A stretch of DNA of 64,000 nucleotides from Xanthostigma xanthostigma (Eukaryota > Arthropoda > Insecta > Raphidioptera > Raphidiidae), in NCBI GenBank assembly GCA_963575645.1, contig OY754466.1:1094001-1158000 (forward strand), read 5' to 3'. The notes beneath the pieces are model-generated. The model was not told the DNA's origin, did not search any database, and worked only from the letters and a program-made list of their open reading frames with translations. Below are positions 55,873 through 64,000 of the stretch, piece by piece. A program made the position numbers and the translations under genes. The stretch's first letter is position 1, and the number at the start of each line of letters is the position of its first letter.

Positions 55873-56326
55873 AATTAGGCTTTTGAAAAAAAAATAATTA
55901 TCGATTTTTTTATTGTATTTTAAAACTTTATTATAAATAATATTGATAATCGATGCGAAAAACTTTCAAAAAACTTTTTTTAAATTAATTATAAGCAATT
56001 TAAAATTGATAAAATATTTAAAAAAATCACGTGACTGCAAACGCACTAAAATTGTTTTTGACAGTTGTGACGTCATGATGGTAAAATGTATATACGCAGT
56101 ATACTATCAATGGCTTCTACATGTGTATTGACTAAAACATTATGACGTCACATTATGTTCGGGAAATGTCGACGCGTTCTCGGAACTGGGTACAAAAATT
56201 TATTTTTAATTTGATATAACTTTTGAATTATAACGAAAATAAAAAAAAGAAAAATAGTTTTGTTATAAAACTTATATACGATCTTTCCATTTATGACAAA
56301 AAAAAATTTCATTCAAAGCCCAATTC
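55873..56326 (+). mobile_element. 454-bp TIR element G, copy 1
   Basis: It starts AATTAGGCTTTTGAAAAAAA and ends TTCATTCAAAGCCCAATT, so the element carries its own inverted ends (AATTRGGCTTTTGAA). It is almost identical over its whole length to the complement of 59218-59672. Interior non-coding; contains GACGTCAT and CACGTGAC words. Confidence 0.8.
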
Positions 56327-56619
56327 AAGTTCAAGTAAAATCAGCTGTAATTTTGTATCACAAAATCGCACCTCACAGCACGCGATTACTGTAGCATACA
56401 ACTACAATGAAGAGTTTTGCCAGGCGAATGTAAAACACGCACTTGTAGCGTCCGTTTCTGACGTCAACACGGTCAGTCACGTAGTAAAGCAACTGATTGG
56501 ATTTAGAATTAAGCCGATAGCTGCTTGCTTTAGTTATGCCTATGAAACATCAACATTGAATCCAATCAACGACGTCGTATGTAATTTGACTCTTAACTAA
56601 ATGTCTGCTTATGCTCTCT
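56327..56619 (+). other. Unresolved sequence with an open frame
   Basis: A 125-codon frame starts in element G (56223) and runs to TAA at 56598-56600. The part outside the element, from about 56330, has balanced base use (VKHALVASVSDVNTVSHVVK) but no family is recognised. It could be an old coding remnant. Confidence 0.25.
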
Positions 56620-57440
56620 AAACACGAATTAGCGAAATTTTCACTAATTGCGTAAGTGAATTGTATTCACTTGATAATCAGTGATTTTCATAACAAATTA
56701 GTGAATTTTCACTAATAAATGTACTGTCTAAAACTGAAATAGTGAAAATGTCACTACTTGAATGAGTGACTTCTGAATCACTTCCGGAATAGTGAATTCA
56801 AGTAAAATTCACTGTCAGAATAGTGATACCCCTGATTTTATACGTGTCGCTTGTGGAGTAACGAATGATTAAAGATTTAAAAAAATCTGTAATAAAAAAA
56901 TTGTTGATGTCAGACGACATTTAATGGACATTTATACAATTAGTGAATTTTTATATTCACTTATATAATTAGTGAATTTTTATATTAATTTATATAATTA
57001 GTGAATTTATATATTCACTTATAGAATTAGTGAATTTTTATATTCACTTATATAATTAGTGAATTTTTATATTCACTTATAGAATTAGTGAATTTTTATA
57101 TTCACTTATACAATTAGTAAATTTTTATATTCATTAATTCATATCGTGAGTGAATTAGTGAAATTTTCACTAATTGCGTAAGTGAAAATGTATTCACTTG
57201 ATTTTCACAACAAATTAGTGAATTTTCACTAATAAATGTACTGTCTAAAAATGAAATAGTAAAAATGTCACTACTTGAATAAGTGACTTCTGAATCACTT
57301 CTGGAATAGTGAATTCAAGTAAAATTGACTGTCAGAATAGTGATACCCCTGATTTTATACGCGTCGCTTGTGGAGTAACCAATAATTAAAGATTTTTAAA
57401 AAAACTGTAATAAAAAAATTGTTGATGTCAGACGACATTA
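56620..57440 (+). repeat. Duplicated TAGTGAA/TTCACTA block with 7-unit array
   Basis: A roughly 310-bp block (AATTAGCGAAATTTTCACTA ... GTTGATGTCAGACGACATT) at 56620-56932 is repeated at 57150-57440. A 7-unit 29-bp hairpin array lies between them (about 56938-57140). This gives a higher-order repeat together with 57448-58132. Confidence 0.85.
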
Positions 57441-57447
57441 AAATGGT

Positions 57448-58132
57448 CACTTATAGAATTAGTGAATTTTTATATTCACTTATATAATTAGTGAATTTTT
57501 ATATTCACTTATATAATAATTAGTGAATTTTTATATTCACTTATAGAATTAGTGAATTTTTATATTCACTTATAGAATTAATGAATTTTTATATTCACTT
57601 ATAGAATTAGTGAATTTTTATATTCACTTATATAATCAGTGAATGTTTATATTCACTTATATAATAATTGGTGAATTTTTATATTCACTTATAGAATTAG
57701 TGAATTTTTATATTCACTTATAGAATTAATGAATTTTTATATTCACTTATAGAATTAGTGAATTTTTATATTCACTTATAGAATTAATGAATTTTTATAT
57801 TCACTTATATAATTAGTGAATTTATATATTCACTTATAGAATTAGTGAATTTTTATATGCACTTATATAATTAGTGAATTTTTATATTCACTTATATAAT
57901 TAGTGAATTTTTATATTCACTTATATAATTAGTGAATTTTTATATTCACTTATAGAATTAATGAATTTTTATATTCACTTATATAATTAGTGAATTTTTT
58001 TATGCACTTATATAATTAGTGAATTTTTAAATTCACTTATATAATTAGTGAATTTTTATATTCACTTATATAATTAGTGAATTTTTATATTCACTTATAC
58101 AATTAGCAAATTTTTATATTCACTAATTCATA
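57448..58132 (+). repeat. Minisatellite of 23 hairpin units, about 30 bp each
   Basis: The unit is TTAGTGAATTTTTATATTCA plus CTTATATAA. Each unit contains AGTGAAT...ATTCACT, a 7-bp-arm hairpin with a 6-base loop. Variants (ATAGAATT for ATATAATT, AATGAAT) are interspersed. Together with the first array there are 30 units. Confidence 0.95.
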
Positions 58133-59217
58133 TTGTGAGTATTCACTACTTCTGCGTGGTGCAATTCTAGCATTGACAACTAATGAATAAGCAGTTGTAA
58201 TTAGTGAAAAATCACTGATTCACGTCTACAGAGTGTCCTTGAATATAAGAACAAATCTTCTTCTAGCATTTGGAGACCCACAAGTCGCCACGTCTCTGAA
58301 TTGTTCTGTATCCTTCCAGAAGATTCTTGTAATATATGCACTCAATTATTAGTCCAACTGTCATATTCTGAAATGAGTTCTAGCTGTAAACTGCAAATTG
58401 TATCAGTGTAAATTACTACCTCTCCCCCCCCCCCATCTAAACCCAAATCGCATCGTTTTGCAAAGCACCGCGGACAGAGACAAAATGATCCGATTGCTGT
58501 TTTGTGCAGACTTGGTTGAAAACTTTTAATAGCGTAGATCGTCATATACCGTGCATTATCGGTTGCTATCTACGGCCAAGTGACGTTATCGCGTACAGAT
58601 CTTGAGAAAAAGTTGTTGGCGGCGCAGCGGTTCTACTTACATCTCTTTCGATTTGCTTCGCGCACACATGCACACACACACACGCACGAAAGCGTGCGCG
58701 TACACTTCGGCGTGTGCAAACACGCACATTCGTAAAGAGATTGATATGTCAGTGTTAGGCAACCGTAGGGAAATGTTATCAGATTAATAAGCCACTTGCA
58801 CCAATGCTGGTTAACTGGAATTCAATCGAATATATTTGTTAATTTCGAAAGTCTCGTTTTGTTTCGCTAGCTCGAGACGACGTCTCGATCTCGGATCCGG
58901 TCGCTGCGGATTAGAAGTTAAAAGTGTGCAATTAATCTACTAGCCGTTACCCGCGGCTTTGCACGCGATTGAGACGAAACACGGATGCATTCACATTATT
59001 TTTGGCATAGTTACTCCTTTTTCGACGTAGACCTCCCCCAAATAAATTTCAAAATTGATGACATTCACGTGATCAACGTTCTGACATACTTTGAAAATGA
59101 CACTCATGTTGATTTTTAGACTATTTACCTCTTTTTACCAACCGAAGGGGTTGTTTTTGAAAAAGCATGAAACACGTGTTTATTTATTTGTTGGCAAGAG
59201 TAATCCTGCGCATTTTC
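58133..59217. other. Non-coding DNA with repeat fragments
   Basis: A (CA)n-like run lies near 58668-58684, C-runs near 58425-58435, and from 58943 the motif CTAGCCGTTACCCGCGGCTT starts a common insect repeat. The repeat seems to resume after 59672 (CCAAATTTCAGCTCAATTTG). Confidence 0.5.
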
Positions 59218-59672
59218 GAATTGGGCTTTTGAATGAAATTTTTTTTGTCATAAATAGAAAGATCGTATATAAGTTTTATAACAAAACTATTTTTCTTTTT
59301 TTTCTGTTCGTTATAATTCAAAAGTTATATCAAATTAAAAATAAATTTTTGTACCCAGTTCCGAGAACGCGCCGACATTTCCCGAACATAATGTGACGTC
59401 ATAATGTTTAAGTCAATACACATGTAGAAGCCATTGATAGTATACTGCGTATATACATTTTACCATTATGACGTCACAACTGTCAAAAACAATTTTAGTG
59501 CGTTTGCAGTCACGTGATTTTTAAAAATATTTTATCAATTTTAAATTGCTTATAATTTATTTTAAAAAAGTTTTTTGAAAGTTTTTCGCATCGATTATCA
59601 ATATTATTTATAATAAAGTTTTAAAATACAATAAAAAAATCGATAATTATTTTTTTTTTCAAAAGCCTAATT
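59218..59672 (-). mobile_element. 455-bp TIR element G, copy 2
   Basis: Inverted, near-identical copy of 55873-56326, from GAATTGGGCTTTTGAATGAA to TTTTCAAAAGCCTAATT. Flanking sequence on both sides belongs to the CCCGCGGCTT repeat, so this copy inserted into that repeat. Confidence 0.8.
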
Positions 59673-60672
59673 GATACATCTATCTTATATGATTTTTCCA
59701 TGCACATTTTGAACCCCCGTTATACCCTTTTAGGGGCTGAATTTTCAAGAATCTGTTCTTAGCGGATGTCTACGTCATAATAACTATCTGTGTGCCAAAT
59801 TTCAGCTCAATTTGATAAAAATTCAGTACCCAACTTAGTAACGAATTTAATTTGCATGTACCTACTTAGCCAAATGACGTCACGTCTTGTTCCATAGGCG
59901 GTAAATTTTGAATGAACTGTAACTTCCTTAATTATTGATATTTTTTAAGACAAAAAACACGGAGAAATTATTTTTTTTCTCCATTAATCTATTAAAATAA
60001 TCAGTGAAATATGGGACAATAGCCAATTGCAATTCAACCAATCATTCTGCTAAGGCATAAATATTTAAAATACTGTTTTTATTTTTTTAACATTAGTAAG
60101 CTTACTGTACGAAAATGTAAGCACAAAGTTGTTAATATGTCTACTAGGTGTCTTAAAAAATCATCGCCATATGTACACTGAATTTTCCTGCATAAGAAAT
60201 CTGTAATGAATGATATAGAAGACGTAACTATTGGAAAAAACTGATTTAGCCTCTAAAAACATGAGTTCATGCATTTTTTTTTTTTGATAATTAAAAATTC
60301 AACGCGGAAAAAAGTTATTTAAACGCTTCGGAAATTAAATACAGTTAATTTTGTATATACAAACGATTTTCTATTATGTTGACAATAAAAGCAAATAAAA
60401 TAGAAGAATAATTTTGAAATCTATCTAAAACAACAATAACGGCTTTAAAAGACAGTCCTCGAAATTGATTAATTTTATAGAACAGGGGTCACTAAATGGC
60501 GGTTCACGGTTCGGATCTGGACCGCCGACCAATTTTGTGCGGACCCAGAAGAATCTAAAAATATCAATATAAAAATTTGTGGTAATTCTTGTCTTGTCTC
60601 TGTCGCTCACCGGATAGTCACGCGACAACAGACGGACGATTTTTTAACTAGATGTAATCTTAATAAAAAAAA
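59673..60672. other. Non-coding DNA
   Basis: Repeat remnants only (59673-59880 as above; 60484-60600, CAGGGGTCACTAAATGGCGG, hAT-like left end). Confidence 0.45.
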
Positions 60673-61262
60673 TACTAGTGTGACCTGTGTGAATTATTCG
60701 CACTAAATAAGTATAATAATTATCACTTTACAAAATTATTTTTAAATATGATTGCAGGTATTCAATTCGTTTCTAATTTTGCACACTGCTTATAACGTTC
60801 TTCTTTTTGTTGTATTACAATATGAAGCTCAGATGACAGATCGAAGAAATATTTTACTAAAATTGTCATATAGAGGCGCAAGTAGCAAAAGCGCTGAGCT
60901 AAGCCGTCAGTTGGCATCATGCAGCATTGCTGTGACGTTGTTCAGCGTTGCTCGCTGTTTCAAAATTAAAGCCGTCAGATGGCAGTATTGTGTCTGTTGT
61001 ATTACAATATGAAGGTCAGATGACAGATCGAAGTATTGACGTTATTTCAAAATTAAAACCGTTAGATGGCAGACGTTGTTCAGCGTTGCTGTATTTTAAT
61101 TAATTTACAAAAACAAAAGCAATAATACATTTTTTAGTTGTCGATGTCAGTAGAGCAAGTAATTATCTGTAAAATGATATATAATTTATATGGAGAAATT
61201 GTGAGGTTTTTTCTAAAAAGGGAGGCAAACATCTTTAACCTTAGCGTATTAATATATATGAT
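60673..61262 (+). repeat. Interspersed repeat D, copy 3
   Basis: The fullest plus-strand copy, from TACTAGTGTGACCTGTGTGA to AGCGTATTAATATATATGAT. It contains repeated words GTTGTATTACAATATGAAG and CCGTCAGATGGCAG. Family unknown. Confidence 0.8.
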
Positions 61263-61714
61263 TCGGAGTTATTTTCGTTTTATCTTTCAATTGATATTAA
61301 AAATCTTGGTTGCTAGTCATCATCTATCAAACGGACAGCGACAGATGTAGTATATTTTTTTTAAACGGATCAATCGGTGATCCCTGTTATAGAAGGTACA
61401 CGCAAAACATAATGATGACATAATGAATTTCTTCAGACGACAGCGCGGAAAAATATATGGCGCTGCTTGCAATTTAAAGTTGCGACATCTAACTTACTGC
61501 ATTTATTAGTTAGTGGACTGGTAATTTAAGTGGCGCCACTTGTAACTAAAAGTTGCATTTACGTTTCACAACGGCCAGGCGACTCGCGACGGCTCCTCTT
61601 TTTTATATGAACTACGTTTTTGATCTCTTGAAACGTATCATGAACACCCTGTATATAATATAATATAATGTTTGTGTATAAATGTAACGTATGTGTGTGT
61701 GTGTGTACGTGTGT
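61263..61714. other. Non-coding DNA
   Basis: ACACCCTGTATATAAT near 61646 is another terminus of that class. A (GT)n run precedes 61715. Confidence 0.4.
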
Positions 61715-61855
61715 AGGCTATGTGCCAGAGTCACGACGCGGCGATGGTGGGGCAGCGTCTGAGAGGCGCCACCCCCATCGATCTGTCTGCGAGCTGCCCC
61801 CGACCTCAGAATCTCCTCCACACTAGTCCGCTGCCCCCGCAGTGTTGTTCAATGC
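61715..61855 (+). CDS. Candidate coding island, unknown
   Basis: About 65 percent GC in AT-rich surroundings. A pyrimidine-poor but GT-rich tract ends GTGTAG at 61709-61714, a possible 3' splice site, followed by an open plus frame through MVGQRLRGATPIDLSASC and PRPQNLLHTSPLPPQC. The frame continues to 61905 in AT-richer sequence. The minus strand is also open across the island. No convincing 5' splice site and no family recognised. Confidence 0.25.
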
Positions 61856-61905
61856 TACAGTGTAGGGTTGAGGCAAAGATAACCGATTATTGTATCGTAT
61901 TGTAA

Positions 61906-62149
61906 TGCAAATCTTTTTTAGTCTGCGGCGAAACTAGCTTTCAAACTCTGGAAATGTAAGAACAAAAAAAATATCATCAAAACAAATTGAAACAAATATT
62001 TCATTTTAAGGCGACAACCTCACAATATCTACGTTTCTTTTTTTTAATTTAAGGCCATCGACTGCCAACTCAAAACTAATTTGTATTTTCGACTAGCTGC
62101 TCCCCGCGGCTCCGCACGCGATTGTGATGAAACACAGTAGCGACAAAAG
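61906..62149. other. Non-coding DNA with repeat motif
   Basis: CTAGCTGCTCCCCGCGGCTC near 62094 is a fragment of the repeat also at 58943. Confidence 0.4.
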
Positions 62150-62774
62150 TAGTGGAACTAATATATAAAGCTGAAGAGTTTGTTTGTTTGTTTGTTTGAG
62201 CGCGCTAATCTCAGGAACTACTGGTTCAAATTGAAAAAAAAAAATTGTTGGATAGCCCATTTATTGAGGAAGACTATAGGCTAAATAATATTACGCTACG
62301 ACCATTGGGAGCGGAGCTTTAATGAAAAATGTTGCAAAATGTATCTCAAAAATAAGATTCTATTCATGTGAAATGCACTAACTAGATATACTCATATAAG
62401 CGTTGTGAGAACACAACCTCAGGTGGCTCAATCGGTAGAGCATGCGACTGTTAACATCAGGATCGTGGGTTCGAGCCCCACGTTGGGCGAATACATTTTT
62501 ATTTTTATTTTTTTTTTATTTTCTAAATTGATTTCTTCTAAGGCTTACATTTAAATTTATTTTAATTTTATTTAATTAAATTAAAAAAAATTATTAGTTA
62601 AAAAAAGTTGAAATACTGTTTTTTATCGACAAAAGCTTTTGAACGGTAACTCCGATCATCATGAAATTTGGACACAACATTCATCTCGGTAAACTAAGAT
62701 GAATGTGTGTACTCATGTTCCTCCCTTCCCCATTCGTTCTTTTACACCCGGGTGAAACCGGACGGAACCGCTAG
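62150..62774 (+). mobile_element. Helitron-like element, copy 3, interrupted by a SINE
   Basis: The 5' part (CTAATATATAAAGCTGAAGA... to GGAGCTTTAATGAAAAATGT) and the 3' part (TCGACAAAAGCTTTTGAACG ... CACCCGGGTGAAACCGG, CTAG at 62771-62774) match copies 1 and 2. The first few 5' bases are eroded. About 300 bp of foreign sequence lies between the two parts. Confidence 0.8.
62325..62625 (+). mobile_element. tRNA-Lys-like SINE inside the Helitron
   Basis: TGGCTCAATCGGTAGAGCAT (A box) and GTGGGTTCGAGCCCCACG (perfect T-arm with B box), ending GTTGGGCG, match tRNA-Lys. The 5' acceptor half (ACCTCAG) no longer pairs with GTTGGGC and the anticodon position reads GTT. It is therefore a tRNA-Lys-derived SINE, followed by a T/A-rich body, not a working tRNA. 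Boundaries are approximate. Confidence 0.7.
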
Positions 62775-62894
62775 TATATTATATATATAGAGGAACAAAT
62801 AAAAAATACCTAAGCAAACAAAGTATGATCTAACTGCTGGAAAACAATTTTTAAAGCGTTCTGAGCCCGCGCGACAGGCAGCCTTTGCGATATT

Positions 62895-63050
62895 AAGTCG
62901 TTGGAGGGGGAAGCTGGTGAGTGGAAGTTTCGGGTTTAAGTCCCGACAGTGACATTGTTGGAAAGTAAATTTTTCTTATATAGTATTGTTACTGTAACAA
63001 TGTAAAATCTAATTCTTGACATCAATGCAAATGTATTTTGACGAACTACA
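62895..63050 (+). mobile_element. tRNA-like SINE family H, copy 1
   Basis: TTTCGGGTTTAAGTCCCGAC (T-arm) followed by AGTGACATTGTTGGAAA and GTAACAATG. The A-box half is poor. Same family as 63790-63930. Confidence 0.45.
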
Positions 63051-63789
63051 GTTTTTAAATAACCTAAGTTACTACTTATAACATTAGCTATTTGCAGTTA
63101 AAGTCCTGTCAAAATCGGTCCAGTCGCTTAGGAGATTAGCCGGAACAAACAGACAGACAAAAACTTTAAAAATTGTTTTAGGTTATAAGTACCGTATATT
63201 ATACTTCCATGTGCATTTAGTAAAAAGTTGTTATTTTGACATTACAAACATTTATCTGTATAGATGAAAACTAAATGTTAGTTTTCAAGTCGACTTGAAT
63301 TGAATAACTTGATTCAACTTGACTTGAAGCTAGTGATTCGATCAATGTAAATTTCGCTTTATAGCAAACCAAAGTTTGTATAGGCTGAAATCTTCAATGC
63401 TTGTTTTCTTTCAGTGACTGTAATATTCTGGAGAATGTGTGCTTGAAATAAGAGAGATTTTTTAACAACATTAAGCTTAATAAATATAAATAATGGGTCG
63501 ACCTTCTTCACAATGTCTGAATACTTAAATAAAGAAACCAAGGAAAGTCGAGTGAAGTTTGCTGAATATAATTATGTTGTATGTTTATATAATATATTCA
63601 CAGCAATTACATATTTTATTCGTAGTTTTTTTTTTTTGTATTAATACTAAAAAACAAAACAGCGTCGATGATTAATTATGACAGTGGTCTTCAATCTGTG
63701 TTCGACGAAAGCTGTTTTAAGGTTTTGATAATTTCATAACATTGAATTAGAAATGCTATTAATATTAGAATGACAGTTTGATAGTTGTG
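63051..63789. other. Non-coding DNA
   Basis: 63105-63165 (AAATCGGTCCAGTCGCTTAG, GGAACAAACAGACAGACAAA) is the tail motif of a common insect interspersed repeat. Nothing else seen. Confidence 0.4.
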
Positions 63790-63930
63790 TCACTGTGGTG
63801 TAATGTAACTGAGTCCGCCGCGAGAGTGGAAAGATTCGGGGTTCGTATCCCGACGGTGACATTGTTTGAAAAAAATACACTAATTTTTCAATGTTGATAG
63901 CGTTGTAACAATGGGTGTTTCTTAACAATT
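63790..63930 (+). mobile_element. tRNA-like SINE family H, copy 2
   Basis: GTGGTGTAATGTAACTGAGT (A-box region), TTCGGGGTTCGTATCCCGAC (T-arm), then GGTGACATTGTTTGAAAA and GTTGTAACAATGG. The shared body after the tRNA-like head links it to 62895-63050. Confidence 0.5.
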
Positions 63931-64000
63931 GTAGCAAACGGTAGCTACTCTATAATATAAATCTTTTCTTTCCAAAACTTTACAATATTTTTTCGTTTTG

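Noticed and set aside
57448-58132. Telomeric or CRISPR-like repeat
   Set aside because: The 30-bp units are continuous hairpins without spacers and do not match insect telomere repeats.
60752-61012. Open frame MQVFNSFLILHTAYN..., also at 53163-53498
   Set aside because: It is shared only because both lie in interspersed repeat D; the frame is lost in the 20.7-kb copy and the sequence is built of sub-repeats, not a known domain.
62410-62490. Functional tRNA gene (Lys or Asn)
   Set aside because: T-arm and D-arm are good, but the acceptor stem does not pair and the anticodon does not fit the tRNA-Lys body, so it is a SINE head.
1-64000. Endogenous virus or LTR retroelement
   Set aside because: No paired LTRs, primer-binding site, or gag/pol/env-like frames were recognised anywhere in the window.

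Overview
The window reads as AT-rich, intron-bearing insect nuclear DNA, probably from a large repeat-filled genome. Three things point this way. The one clear host gene is an insect-type Activin-beta. The repeats are typical of arthropods (Helitrons, hAT, mariner and pogo MITEs, tRNA-derived SINEs, foldback elements). Bacterial gene layout is absent. I cannot fix the order of insect. Nearly all short open frames here lie in repeats or AT-rich DNA and were not called as genes.

Host coding sequence. On the minus strand at 47514-42558 lie the last two exons of an Activin-beta (TGF-beta superfamily) gene, joined in phase across a 3.9-kb intron. The last exon carries a furin-type site and a complete nine-cysteine ligand of about 114 residues. 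The 5' exons with the signal peptide were not found and may lie beyond position 47514 or outside the window. Weaker exon candidates are 4065-4196 (+, 3'-terminal exon shape), 14484-14588 (+, short GC-rich frame) and 61715-61855 (+, GC-rich island).

Region by region. 1-9 kb: a palindromic tandem repeat, a Helitron, hairpins and foldbacks, a pogo-like MITE nested in an older repeat, and a hAT MITE with an 8-bp target duplication. 9-24 kb: a mariner deletion derivative that still encodes a transposase scrap, three copies of an ACGTGATAACGT MITE, more foldbacks, a second Helitron and a hAT-like element. 24-42 kb: a G-rich quadruplex candidate, paired MITE families (TTAA-type; a GC-rich family near 34.1 and 39.7 kb), and a 196-base foldback with a hammerhead-like core and a clean 13-bp target duplication. 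42-47.5 kb: the Activin exons and their intron, which holds 14 tandem units of about 164 bp bounded by inverted repeats. 49-55 kb: a hAT inserted inside another hAT, each with its own 8-bp duplication, and a THAP-domain relic. 56-60 kb: an array of 30 small hairpins between two inverted MITE copies. 60-64 kb: an interspersed repeat, a Helitron interrupted by a tRNA-Lys-like SINE, and two more SINEs.

No endogenous retrovirus, LTR element or Polinton was recognised. The most unusual material is the foldback elements with CUGANGA...GAAA cores and the TIR-bounded satellite inside the Activin intron.
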